35,491 nt of DNA from NCBI GenBank assembly GCA_021300535.1, contig JAJTED010000132.1, forward strand, positions 1-35,491, read 5' to 3'. Position 1 is the stretch's first letter. The number at the start of each line of letters is the position of its first letter. The notes beneath the pieces were generated by a model that made no database searches, had not been told where the DNA came from, and saw only the letters and a list, made by a program, of their open reading frames with translations. Of this stretch, positions 17,231 to 27,631 are shown one piece after another. The translations under genes were made by a program, and so were the position numbers. Source of the stretch: Planctomycetaceae bacterium. Its GTDB lineage: Bacteria; Planctomycetota; Planctomycetia; Pirellulales; UBA1268.

Positions 17231-17386
17231 CGCAGGGTCGGGGCTGCCCATGACCCGTCGCCGGACTTTCGCTGCGCCCATCCTGGGCTCCGCTCACTCG
17301 GAGGTGGCTGGCGCTCCGGCATCCTGCCTACGCTGGCCACCTACGCCGGCTCCCGGGGCATGGGCAGCCCCTCCCGGATCATTGCG
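17231..17386. repeat. Nested inverted-repeat element in a 324-bp intergenic region
   Basis: A perfect 13-bp inverted repeat, GGGGCTGCCCATG (17240-17252) and CATGGGCAGCCCC (17359-17371), is flanked outside by CCGCA and TGCGG. It encloses a second imperfect pair, GGTGGCTGGCG and CGCTGGCCACC, around 17313-17343. The interior carries CGGCATCCTGCC (17317-17328), which recurs in the tandem repeat at 21258. The region has no supported gene. It could be a small palindromic mobile element or a structured RNA. Confidence 0.5.
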
Positions 17387-17466
17387 GGCCGCTCGTGGAC
17401 GACCGAACCTCTTCGCGTCTCCTGACGGAGCCGAGCTTTTCGGCCTTGGCTGCGGCCTGGCTGGGG

Positions 17467-17495
17467 TTGCCGGGATTGTGGAGGTTTCCTAGCAT
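17467..17495 (+). promoter_or_regulatory. Putative promoter of the OmpA-like gene
   Basis: TTGCCG at 17467-17472 and TAGCAT at 17490-17495 with exactly 17 bases between them. The -10 box lies 30 bp before the ATG. The same -35 box and spacing occur upstream of the serine acetyltransferase gene. Confidence 0.5.
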
Positions 17496-17525
17496 CCCGC
17501 CCCCTTCGTTTCGGGGTCGTGCGAG

Positions 17526-18401
17526 ATGCGGCTGCGATTCAGCCTTCACCTGGCGTCGGTCTGGTGCGCGATCATGGTCGCAGCGGCAGCCGGCTGCGCG
17601 CACAACCCGTTCCGCACGGCGGCGCCCGCCCAGGTTACGCCTGCCAGCCTGGAGCCACCGCCCGGCGTGGCGGCGCCGGCCCACACGCTTCCCTCGGTGG
17701 GCACGACCGCCACGCCACCGTCCTATGCCGATGTCGATGGGCGGCAGCTTGCGGCCGCCTTGTCGCGCAGTAATCAAGAGACGCAGCTCATGCAGGACGA
17801 GATCACGGCGCTGCGCGAGCAGCTGGCCAGCACCTCGACCCAGCTGGCGCAGACGCGGGCCGCGAGCCTGGCCGCCTCCGGCGGCACCAGGACCGGTCGG
17901 CCGGTGACCGACGCCGCGGTCGCACCGCCGGCCGCGGGCGGGCCGGTGACTGCCGCCACCATGCAGTCGGCGATGGCTCAGCTCGCCCTGCCCGGGGTTG
18001 ATGCCCGGTTCGACGGTTCCGTCGTCCGCATCGACATCCCAGCGGACCGGCTCTTCGAGGACGGCACGGCCAACCTCTTGCCCGGCGGCGCGGCCGCGCT
18101 CACGCAGGTGGCCGGCGAGGTGGAGCGGGTGTTTCCCGGTCACTTCATCGGCATTGAGGGACACCTCGACACCGAGCCGCTGCAGAGCTCGTCGTGGACG
18201 TCGCCCCACCAGTTGACCGCTGCGCGGTCGGCCGCGGTGTTCGACTTCCTGACGACCCGCACGAAGGTGCATGAGGGGCAGCTGTTTCTCGTGGCCCACG
18301 GGGCCAATCACCCGGTGGTGTCGAATGCGACCGCCGCAGGGCGGTCGCGGAATCGGCGAGTGGAACTGGTCGTCTATCCCGAGCGTGCCGCCGCGAAGTA
18401 G
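17526..18401 (+). CDS. OmpA-family lipoprotein
   Basis: Likely cell-envelope protein of 291 aa that binds peptidoglycan. A signal peptide ends in a lipobox, MVAAAAGC, with C24 as the lipidated residue. A Pro/Ala-rich region and a predicted coiled coil (about residues 75-120, SNQETQLMQDEITALREQLAS) follow. The C-terminal third is OmpA-like. LFEDGTANLLPGGAAALTQVA resembles the first strand and helix, IEGHLDTEPL the TD-x-G region, and NATAAGRSRNRRVELVVYP the conserved Asn/Arg helix and last strand. The ATG at 17526 is the only start that places the signal peptide at the N-terminus. It stands alone behind its own putative promoter. Confidence 0.85.
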   Translation: MRLRFSLHLASVWCAIMVAAAAGCAHNPFRTAAPAQVTPASLEPPPGVAAPAHTLPSVGTTATPPSYADVDGRQLAAALSRSNQETQLMQDEITALREQLASTSTQLAQTRAASLAASGGTRTGRPVTDAAVAPPAAGGPVTAATMQSAMAQLALPGVDARFDGSVVRIDIPADRLFEDGTANLLPGGAAALTQVAGEVERVFPGHFIGIEGHLDTEPLQSSSWTSPHQLTAARSAAVFDFLTTRTKVHEGQLFLVAHGANHPVVSNATAAGRSRNRRVELVVYPERAAAK

Positions 18402-18411
18402 GCCGGCCGGC

Positions 18412-18440
18412 TTTCGGCTCTCCGCATCCGGCCGTACACT
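18412..18440 (+). promoter_or_regulatory. Putative promoter of hisH, possibly leaderless
   Basis: TTTCGG (18412-18417), 17 bases, then TACACT (18435-18440). A start point six or seven bases after the -10 box would fall on or next to the hisH ATG at 18447. No Shine-Dalgarno sequence precedes that ATG. The -35 match is weak. Confidence 0.35.
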
Positions 18441-18446
18441 GCCTCC

Positions 18447-19094
18447 ATGGTGACGATCGTCGATTACGGCAGCGGCAACCTGCGGAGCGTGCAGAAGGCC
18501 TTCGAGCACCTCGGGGCCGCGGCCACGATCACGGATGATCCGCAAATCGTGGCTGCCGCCGAGCGGCTCGTGCTGCCCGGCGTGGGCGCGTTCGGCGATG
18601 CGATGCGCGAGCTCCGCCGCCGCGACCTGGTGGAGCCGATCGTCGCCCATGTCCGTGCCGACCGGCCGTTTTTCGGTATCTGCATGGGCCTGCAATTGCT
18701 CTTCAACACCGGCTGGGAGGGGGGCAGGCACGAGGGCCTAGGGCTGCTCGCCGGCGACGTGGCGCGGTTCGATCTGCCCGCCGGCTACAAGGTGCCCCAC
18801 ATGGGCTGGAACACCGTCACCTGGCGGCCCGGGGTGTGCCCCGCCGGCTGTGCCAACACCGTCACCTGGCGGCCCGGGGTGTGCCCCGCCGGCTGTGCCG
18901 ACGGGGAGCATTTCTACTTCGTCCACTCCTACCACGCCCGCCCGGCCGACGAGTCGGTCGTCGCCGCCGTGGCCGACTACGGCGGCCCTTTGTGCGCGGC
19001 CGTGGCTCGCGGCCGGCTGTTCGCCACGCAGTTTCATCCCGAGAAGAGCCAGGCGGCCGGACTGCGTCTGCTGCGGGCATTTCTCGCGTCCTGA
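18447..19094 (+). CDS. hisH: Imidazole glycerol phosphate synthase, glutaminase subunit HisH
   Basis: Class I glutamine amidotransferase that feeds ammonia to HisF in histidine synthesis. The protein has 215 aa. It shows DYGSGNLRSV, LPGVGAFGDAM, the nucleophile C79 in FFGICMGLQLLF, KVPHMGWN and YFVHSYHA. TQFHPEKSQ contains H197 and E199 of the catalytic triad. Between MGWN and GEHFYFVHSY the 15-residue block NTVTWRPGVCPAGCA occurs twice in tandem. Removing one copy gives 200 aa, the usual size. The insert is in a surface region and leaves the triad intact, so activity may survive. hisA follows 28 bp downstream. hisF is not in the window. Confidence 0.93.
   Translation: MVTIVDYGSGNLRSVQKAFEHLGAAATITDDPQIVAAAERLVLPGVGAFGDAMRELRRRDLVEPIVAHVRADRPFFGICMGLQLLFNTGWEGGRHEGLGLLAGDVARFDLPAGYKVPHMGWNTVTWRPGVCPAGCANTVTWRPGVCPAGCADGEHFYFVHSYHARPADESVVAAVADYGGPLCAAVARGRLFATQFHPEKSQAAGLRLLRAFLAS
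18810..18899 (+). repeat. Perfect 45-bp tandem duplication inside hisH
   Basis: Units 18810-18854 and 18855-18899 are identical at every base and encode the same 15 residues. The length is a multiple of three, so the frame is kept. Complete identity points to a very recent event or to an assembly error. Confidence 0.9.
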
Positions 19095-19122
19095 CGGCCC
19101 CACTTTCTGAGGCGTGCAATCC

Positions 19123-19845
19123 ATGGAACTCTGGCCGGCGATCGATCTGCGGGGAGGAAAGTGCGTGCGGCTGCTCCAGGGTGACTATGATCGCGAGACC
19201 GTGTTCGGCGAGGATCCCGTCGCCATGGCCCGGTCCTTCGTGGCCGCCGGCGCCCGGCGGCTGCACATCGTCGACCTCGATGGGGCCAAGGCCGGTGAGC
19301 CGGTGCAGGCTGAACTCGTGCGCCGCATGGTCGCGGCGGCCGGCGTGCCCTGCCAGTTGGGCGGCGGCGTGCGGACGCGGGACACTGCGGCGGCCTACCT
19401 GGCAGCGGGCGTGGATCGCGTCGTGCTCGGCAGTGCGGCGGTCGAGCGGCCGGAGCTCCTCGAGTCGCTGGCCCGGGCGTTTCCCGGGCGGATCGTCCTC
19501 GGCCTCGACGCCCGCGACGGCCGTGTGGCCGTGCGGGGCTGGCTGGAGACGAGCCCGCTCACCGCGGTCGACGTCGCCAGGCGGCATGCCGGGCTGCCGC
19601 TGGCCGGCATCGTCTACACCGACATCGCCAAAGACGGCATGCTCTCCGGACCGAATCTCGACGCGCTCGCCGACATGATCGTCGCGGTCCCGCTCCCGGT
19701 GGTGGCCTCGGGGGGCATCGCGAACGCGGCCGACATCCGCCGGGTCGCAGCCGTCGGCGCGGCCGGTTGCATCGTGGGCAAGGCCCTCTACGCCGGCGCG
19801 GTCACCCTGTCCGAGGCGGTCGCGGCCGCCGGCGAAGGTGACTGA
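19123..19845 (+). CDS. hisA: ProFAR isomerase HisA
   Basis: Amadori isomerase of histidine synthesis, converting ProFAR to PRFAR, the substrate of HisH-HisF. The 240-aa product is a (beta-alpha)8 barrel. It has the catalytic D8 in PAIDLRGGKCVRL, a first phosphate-binding loop GGGVRTRD, the second catalytic Asp in LGLDARDG, YTDIAKDGMLSGPN and the second phosphate loop ASGGIANAADI. The ATG at 19123 fits homology; a GTG at 19114 in frame would add three residues. No strong Shine-Dalgarno site is visible. It is co-oriented with hisH and probably co-transcribed. Confidence 0.93.
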   Translation: MELWPAIDLRGGKCVRLLQGDYDRETVFGEDPVAMARSFVAAGARRLHIVDLDGAKAGEPVQAELVRRMVAAAGVPCQLGGGVRTRDTAAAYLAAGVDRVVLGSAAVERPELLESLARAFPGRIVLGLDARDGRVAVRGWLETSPLTAVDVARRHAGLPLAGIVYTDIAKDGMLSGPNLDALADMIVAVPLPVVASGGIANAADIRRVAAVGAAGCIVGKALYAGAVTLSEAVAAAGEGD

Positions 19846-20005
19846 ATCGAGCGGCAGAGCCATGAGCCGCCGGGTCCGCTCCGGCACAGACTGCCCGGTT
19901 TTCCGAGGGTGCCGCCGGGCTGTGAAATCGGCCCCGGCGGAGCGAAGAACCCTCAATTTCGCCGTGGTCGGCCGCCGACCGTACGGGCAGTCGCCTGCCG
20001 GCCGT

Positions 20006-20034
20006 TTGCCGGCCCTGCGCGACAGCCTTACGAT
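20006..20034 (+). promoter_or_regulatory. Putative promoter of the serine acetyltransferase gene
   Basis: TTGCCG at 20006-20011, 17 bases, TACGAT at 20029-20034. The predicted transcription start (about 20040-20042) is one to three bases before the ATG at 20043, so the message may be leaderless. The rest of the 197-bp hisA-cysE spacer shows nothing else clear. Confidence 0.5.
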
Positions 20035-20042
20035 CGACTTCC

Positions 20043-21044
20043 ATGGCCACCGACGTCCGGATCAAGGAGCAGTTGCCCGAGCTCACGCGGCGGATCATCG
20101 AGACGTATCAGGACGTGCCGACGATCCACTACCTCGGCCACTGCCCGCTGCCGAACTACGAGTCGATCGTCTCGGCCTGCGAGGATCTCAAGGAGATTCT
20201 CTATCCGGGCTATCGTCGTCGTGAGAACCTGCACCTCGGCAACGTCACCTATCACGTGGGCGACCTCGTCGACGGGCTGCACGACAAGCTGACGACGCAG
20301 ATCGGCCGGGCCCTGCGACATGCCCTCTCCGCCCAGCGGGCCGCGGCCGAGCAGGGCGTCGAGCTGCCGGGCGTGTCGGAGGCTGTGCAGCACTGCAGCG
20401 AGGAGGGCGACTTCGAGGCCCTCGGCCAGGCGAAGGCCGTGCAGTTTCTCGAGCAGATTCCCGGCCTGCGGAAGGTGCTGGCCACGGACGTGCAGGCAGC
20501 CTTCGACGGCGACCCGGCCGTCCGTACGCTCGACGAGATCATCTTCTGCTACCCCGGCCTCGAGGCGGTCACCATCCACCGTCTCGCCCACCTCCTGCAC
20601 CGGCTGGAAGTGCCGCTCATCCCGCGGATCATGGCCGAGTGGGCCCACTCGCGGACCGGCATCGACATCCATCCCGGGGCCACGATCGGCGATCACTTCT
20701 TCATCGACCACGGCACCGGCGTGGTGATCGGTGAGACCTGCGAAATCGGCAGCCACGTGAAGCTCTACCAGGGCGTCACGCTGGGCGCCCTGTCTTTCCA
20801 GACCGACGGGGATGGCAACCTCGTCCGCGGGACGAAGCGGCACCCGACGATCGAGGACCGGGTGGTGATCTACGCCAACGCCACGGTGCTCGGCGGCGCG
20901 ACCCGGATCGGCCACGATTCCGTGATCGGCAGCAACGTGTGGCTCACCCGGTCGGTCGATCCGCACACGACCGTCGTGCTGGAGAAGCCGAAGCTCCGCA
21001 TGCGCGGCGAGATGCCCGAGCAGGGCATCGATTGGCAGATCTGA
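20043..21044 (+). CDS. cysE: Serine O-acetyltransferase (EpsC-type)
   Basis: Makes O-acetylserine from serine and acetyl-CoA, the first step of cysteine synthesis. The 333-aa protein has the long helical N-terminal domain of the EpsC type. A C-terminal left-handed beta-helix of hexapeptide repeats follows. [25 protein letters not shown] carries the catalytic His and Asp residues, and GVTLGALS and [21 protein letters not shown] follow. The extreme C-terminus ends GIDWQI, without the Ile-rich tail that binds cysteine synthase in enteric CysE. So a cysteine synthase complex cannot be assumed. It stands alone behind its own promoter and is followed by a stem-loop. Confidence 0.92.
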   Translation: MATDVRIKEQLPELTRRIIETYQDVPTIHYLGHCPLPNYESIVSACEDLKEILYPGYRRRENLHLGNVTYHVGDLVDGLHDKLTTQIGRALRHALSAQRAAAEQGVELPGVSEAVQHCSEEGDFEALGQAKAVQFLEQIPGLRKVLATDVQAAFDGDPAVRTLDEIIFCYPGLEAVTIHRLAHLLHRLEVPLIPRIMAEWAHSRTGIDIHPGATIGDHFFIDHGTGVVIGETCEIGSHVKLYQGVTLGALSFQTDGDGNLVRGTKRHPTIEDRVVIYANATVLGGATRIGHDSVIGSNVWLTRSVDPHTTVVLEKPKLRMRGEMPEQGIDWQI

Positions 21045-21092
21045 CCGCGGGTCAGGGTGATCACGCGTTTGCCGGTGCTGGGAAGCCCGGAG

Positions 21093-21160
21093 CGTGAGCT
21101 GAGGGAATCCGTGTCGATGCACGAGTATTGGACCGCATTCCCTCGGCTCGCGCCTTTTGA
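21093..21160 (+). terminator. Long stem-loop with T-run after cysE
   Basis: Arms 21093-21108 and 21137-21152 pair over 16 positions with no mismatch when two G-U pairs are allowed, closing a 28-base loop. CCTTTTGA follows at once. The wobble pairs work only in a plus-strand transcript, so this is probably the 3' end of the cysE message. Confidence 0.55.
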
Positions 21161-21335
21161 TGGTGCACGTTCCCCCAGTCTTGTTCTCAGCTTGCCACGT
21201 GCGAACGGCACAAGAAGCCCCCGGCGGAAGCCGGGGAGGATGATTCACGCGAACCTGCGGCATCCTGCCACAGTTCGCTTGGCGGGCCTCCGCCCGCTGG
21301 CAGTCAACCCGGCCCTCCGGGCCTGGCGCTCACAC

Positions 21336-21360
21336 AAAAAGCCCCCGGCGGAAGCCGGGG
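21336..21360 (-). terminator. Intrinsic terminator in repeat unit 2 (minus strand)
   Basis: Read on the minus strand, CCCCGGC-TTCC-GCCGGGG is followed by CCGCTTTTT-like sequence (GGCTTTTTG). It faces transcripts leaving the ATP synthase operon and hydrolase gene. Confidence 0.5.
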
Positions 21361-21459
21361 AGGATGATTCACGCGAACCTGCGGCATCCTGCCACAGTTC
21401 GCTTGGCGGGCCTCCGCCCGCTGGCAGTCAACCCAGCCCTCCGGGCCTGGCGCTCACAC

Positions 21460-21485
21460 AAAAAGCCCCCGGCGGAAGCCGGGGG
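21460..21485 (-). terminator. Intrinsic terminator in repeat copy 3 (minus strand)
   Basis: An eight-pair stem, CCCCCGGC with GCCGGGGG around TTCC, followed by CTTTTT on the minus strand. It is about 270 bp after the hydrolase stop and is the first good intrinsic terminator met by that transcript. Confidence 0.55.
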
Positions 21486-21583
21486 ACTCCGGGTGGCATG
21501 CCTTCCCTGGTGCCATGCGATGTGGGTTTGAACCGGGAAATTGCGGGCCGTCATGCGGCATGGGGGGCGGTGTGGTTTTCGTT

Positions 21584-21614
21584 CCCGGAGTCCCCGGGCT
21601 TCCGCCCGGGGCTT
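21584..21614. repeat. Inverted REP-like copy facing 21463-21493
   Basis: The 31 bases are the reverse complement of 21463-21493 except at two positions. Those two positions pair with each other in the hairpin (C-G in one copy, G-C in the other), so the stem is preserved. The pair encloses 90 bp without a gene, in the layout of a BIME-type doublet. Confidence 0.75.
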
Positions 21615-21754
21615 CATGGAACAGGGGCGGGGCCTATTTTCTGGGCTTTCAGGGCAAGCGAATGCGATCTTTCCCCAGACTGCGCTGCTCGGGCATCGGC
21701 ATCTGACAGGACTCGTGAGGTTTGGGCCGCATGCATCCCGGCCAGCCGAACGCA

Positions 21755-22516
21755 TCAATCGAGGAACGTGCGGATCGCGTCGCGGTAGGCCGGGTCCAGC
21801 GAGACGTCGTTGTGGCCGGCTGCCGGGAAGGTCTGCTCCGTGACGATGCCTGGCCGGAACGCCTCGATCAGCCGCCGCGTATGGTCGCCGGGCACGACCT
21901 CGTCGCGGCCGGCCGTGATCACGAGCGTGGGCACGGGGACCTGCGGCGCGTCCTGCACCGTCTCGAAGCGGTCGGCGAGCAGGAGCCGCACCGGGAGGAA
22001 GGGAAACAGCCGGCCGGCGAGCGCGAGGATGCTGTCAAACGGCGTCACGAGCACCAATCTCCGCACGGGTTTCGTGGCCGCGAGCCGGGTCGCGACGGCC
22101 GAGCCCAGGCTGCGGCCGAGGACGTCGACGTCGGGGTGCCGCGACCGAACGTCGTCGAACACCGCCGCCGCATCGGCGTGCAGCGACCGCTCCGTCGGCC
22201 GGCCGCCGCTGCCGCCATAGCCGCGATAGTGCGGGGCGTAGATGGCATGGCCGGGGAACGCGGCGGCCAGTTCGGGAACCGTCCGCGACACGTCCTCCGC
22301 GTTGCCACCGAAATAGAGGATCGCCCGCGGTCCGTCGTGGGGCCGGGCGGGGATCCGCAGGGTCGCGCCCGGCACGTCGAGCGTCGTCGTGGGCACGCGG
22401 CCGAGGGCCGGCACGGGATGAAAGAGCAGCGCCCGCTGGGCGCAAAAGAGAACTCCGCACAGTCCGGCGTAGGTCGCCACGAGCACCCGCGTCGCCACGA
22501 TTGCGGCCCGCTTCAT
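21755..22516 (-). CDS. Alpha/beta hydrolase, membrane-anchored
   Basis: 253-aa serine hydrolase of the ABHD13/BEM46-like group. A hydrophobic N-terminal segment (about residues 8-26) suggests an anchor. FHPVP is followed by the oxyanion-strand phrase AILYFGGNAEDV and YRGYGGSGGRPTE. The nucleophile elbow GRSLGS gives S136, and D205 in AGRDEVVP and H235 in AGHNDVS complete the triad. The substrate is unknown; thioesterase, lipase or peptidase activity cannot be distinguished. It starts 15 bp after the atpC stop, so it is probably the last gene of the ATP synthase transcript, although no functional tie is known. Confidence 0.87.
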   Translation of the reverse strand: MKRAAIVATRVLVATYAGLCGVLFCAQRALLFHPVPALGRVPTTTLDVPGATLRIPARPHDGPRAILYFGGNAEDVSRTVPELAAAFPGHAIYAPHYRGYGGSGGRPTERSLHADAAAVFDDVRSRHPDVDVLGRSLGSAVATRLAATKPVRRLVLVTPFDSILALAGRLFPFLPVRLLLADRFETVQDAPQVPVPTLVITAGRDEVVPGDHTRRLIEAFRPGIVTEQTFPAAGHNDVSLDPAYRDAIRTFLD

Positions 22517-22531
22517 GGCCGGCGCCCAGCT

Positions 22532-22957
22532 TTACCGTCGGCCCGCGGTCCGGACGACGGCACGGGCGGCGTCCTGGGCCCGCAGTTTGGCGGCGATCGC
22601 CTCGTCGCCCGTGGCCTTCGTGGCGGCGACCTTCTCCAAGTCGGCACGGGCGGCGGCCGCGTCGAGTTTCTCGGCCGGGACCGCCCGCTGGGTGATCACG
22701 GTCACGATGTCGTGACCGACTTCGACGAAGCCCCCCTCCACGAACGTCCGCCGCACGGCGTCACCGGCTCCCTGCTCGCCCGTGATCCGCACCTCGCCCG
22801 CTCCGAGCCGGCCGATGAACGGGGCATGGCCGTGTCCTACGCCCCGCTGTCCGTCGAACAGCGGCAGGGCCACGAACCGGGCCTGGGTGTCGAGAACCGT
22901 GGACTCCGGCGTGACGATCACGCACCGCACCGCTCCGGACTGCTTCGTGTTTGCCAT
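22532..22957 (-). CDS. atpC: ATP synthase F1 subunit epsilon
   Basis: Central-stalk subunit of 141 aa that couples and regulates F1. The N-terminal beta-sandwich shows CVIVTPESTVLD, ALPLFDGQRGVGHGHAPFIGRLGAGEVRI and FVEGGFVEVGHDIVTVI. Two C-terminal helices follow (AEKLDAAAARADLEKV onward). The ATG at 22957 gives a normal N-terminus; a longer frame from 23080 overlaps atpD and has no homology. It starts 32 bp after the atpD stop, the usual D-C order. Confidence 0.93.
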   Translation of the reverse strand: MANTKQSGAVRCVIVTPESTVLDTQARFVALPLFDGQRGVGHGHAPFIGRLGAGEVRITGEQGAGDAVRRTFVEGGFVEVGHDIVTVITQRAVPAEKLDAAAARADLEKVAATKATGDEAIAAKLRAQDAARAVVRTAGRR

Positions 22958-22989
22958 GGGCTGCGTTGTTCCGTTGGTGTCGCGAGCGG

Positions 22990-24504
<1,515 letters not shown>

Positions 24505-25386
24505 TCATTTCTTCAGGGCTTCGACGCCGCCGAGGATCTCCATGATCTCTCCGGTGATCTGCGACTGCCGGGCCCGGTTGTACTGTCGCGAGAGGCTCTT
24601 GATCAGCCCGCCGGCGTTCTCCGTGGCCGCCTTCATGGCCACCATCCGCGCCACCTGCTCGCTCACGGCTGCATCGAGGAAGCACTTGAAGAGCCGCGAC
24701 AGAAAACTCGCCGGGAGGATCTCCTCGAGGATGCTGGCCGCCGACGGATAGAAGTCGTATTCATCGGAGGCGAGCCTCGCCGTGGCGGCGCCGCCCGTCG
24801 CCTGCGGCGGGGCCAGGGGGAGGAGGGTTTCCGTGACGGCCTCCTGCCTGGCGATCGAGTGGAACCGCGTGTAGACGACATCGAGCCGGTCGATCGCCCC
24901 CGCGGAATACGCGTCGAGATAGGCCCGGCCGATCGGGGCGACCGCCGCGAACTCCGGCTTGTCCTCGAACTGCGTGTACCGCTCGGTGATGTCGATGCCG
25001 CGGAACTTGAGCGCCGAGATGCCCCGCTTCCCCGACACGCTGACGTGCGCCGGCACCTGCTCGCTGCGCCACTGGCCGAGCAGGGCGACCGACTGCCGCA
25101 CGATGTTGGAGTTGTAGCCGCCGCACAGCCCACGGTTGCCCGTGAGCACGAGGACGGCGGTCTTCCGCGTCGGGCGGATCTCCAGCAGCGGGTGGGCCAC
25201 GTCGGCCCCCACGCTGGCGATGTTCTCCAGGATCTTCGCCAGGTGCTTGGTGTAGTCGCGGGCCGCGACCGAGCGGTCCATCGCCTTCTTGAACCGCGCG
25301 GTGGCGATGAGTTCCATCGTCCGCGTGATCTTGCGGATGTTCTTCACCGACTTGCGACGGCGATCAAGTGCGCGGGCTTTTGCCAT
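24505..25386 (-). CDS. atpG: ATP synthase F1 subunit gamma
   Basis: Rotor shaft of F1, 293 aa. The N-terminal helix reads KSVKNIRKITRTMELIATARFKKA. The Rossmann-like middle has LVLTGNRGLCGGYNSNI. The C-terminal helix is the conserved MKAATENAGGLIKSLSRQYNRARQSQITGEIMEI. Length and both helices are normal. The ATG at 25386 is preceded by GAAGG on the minus strand. It sits between atpA and atpD in the standard order. Confidence 0.94.
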   Translation of the reverse strand: MAKARALDRRRKSVKNIRKITRTMELIATARFKKAMDRSVAARDYTKHLAKILENIASVGADVAHPLLEIRPTRKTAVLVLTGNRGLCGGYNSNIVRQSVALLGQWRSEQVPAHVSVSGKRGISALKFRGIDITERYTQFEDKPEFAAVAPIGRAYLDAYSAGAIDRLDVVYTRFHSIARQEAVTETLLPLAPPQATGGAATARLASDEYDFYPSAASILEEILPASFLSRLFKCFLDAAVSEQVARMVAMKAATENAGGLIKSLSRQYNRARQSQITGEIMEILGGVEALKK

Positions 25387-25442
25387 GCGATACGACCTTC
25401 AGCGTGCGGCTGCCAAATCCTCGATGCCCAAATCCCCGATCT

Positions 25443-26977
<1,535 letters not shown>

Positions 26978-26990
<13 letters not shown>

Positions 26991-27604
26991 GAGTACTCCC
27001 CGGTTTGGATGGCGTGGATGTTTCTTTGGTTGAGACGGCCGCCGATGCGGGCCAGGCCCGTGGCGACCGACTGGTCGTAGATGGTGTCGCCGACGCGGAC
27101 GACGAGGCCGCCGATGATCGCCGGATCGACGACGAAGGACGGCACGAGCGCGGCCGTGAGGGCCTTCTCCGTCTCGGCGACGATTCGGGCCTGCTCCGCG
27201 GCATCGAGCGGCACGGCGGTGGTGAACGTGGCCTGCCGCTTGCCGTCGCGTTCGTCGGCCAGCCGCTCGGCGGCCGCGACGACGGCCTCCAGCATGCCGA
27301 GCCGGCCATGGCGGGCCAGCACGTGCAGCGCGTTGGTCGTCGTGGCCTGCATCCGGCCGCCGGCGATCCGCTCGATGATCCGGCCCTTATCCTCTGCCGA
27401 GACCTTCGGAGACGAGAACACAACGGCGGCCTCGGGCACCTTTGGCAGCACGTCGCGGGCGAGCACGGCGAGTTCGGCGAGCACCTCCCGCCGGCAGCCC
27501 GCGGCATCGGCGGCCTCGACGATCGCCTGCGCATAGACCTTGGCCACCCGGTCTGCGGCGATGTCCACGTGGAAGGAATCGGCGGCGTTGCTGGTTGTTG
27601 GCAT
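26978..27604 (-). CDS. atpH: ATP synthase F1 subunit delta
   Basis: Peripheral-stalk subunit (OSCP) of 208 aa joining F1 to the b subunits. AAD[15 protein letters not shown] is the usual start of the N-terminal helical bundle. The C-terminal part has [40 protein letters not shown], the best-conserved signature. The N-terminal 15 residues are longer than usual. It overlaps atpA by 13 bases and follows atpF by 27. Confidence 0.93.
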
Positions 27605-27631
27605 GAGGATAGAGGGCGTTCGTGGCGCGGG

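Larger units (their letters stand above)
21215..21493. repeat. 124-bp direct tandem repeat, two copies plus a partial third
   Basis: Unit 1 is 21215-21338 and unit 2 is 21339-21462, with one difference seen (G to A in the CAACCCGGCC/CAACCCAGCC part). A third copy begins at 21463 and diverges after the first hairpin. Each unit opens with the hairpin CCCCGGC-GGAA-GCCGGGG. It then contains GGCATCCTGCC, a GCGGGC-CTCC-GCCCGC hairpin and CCCGG-CCCT-CCGGG. There is no supported reading frame. The surrounding 21045-21754 holds no gene that can be defended. Confidence 0.9.
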
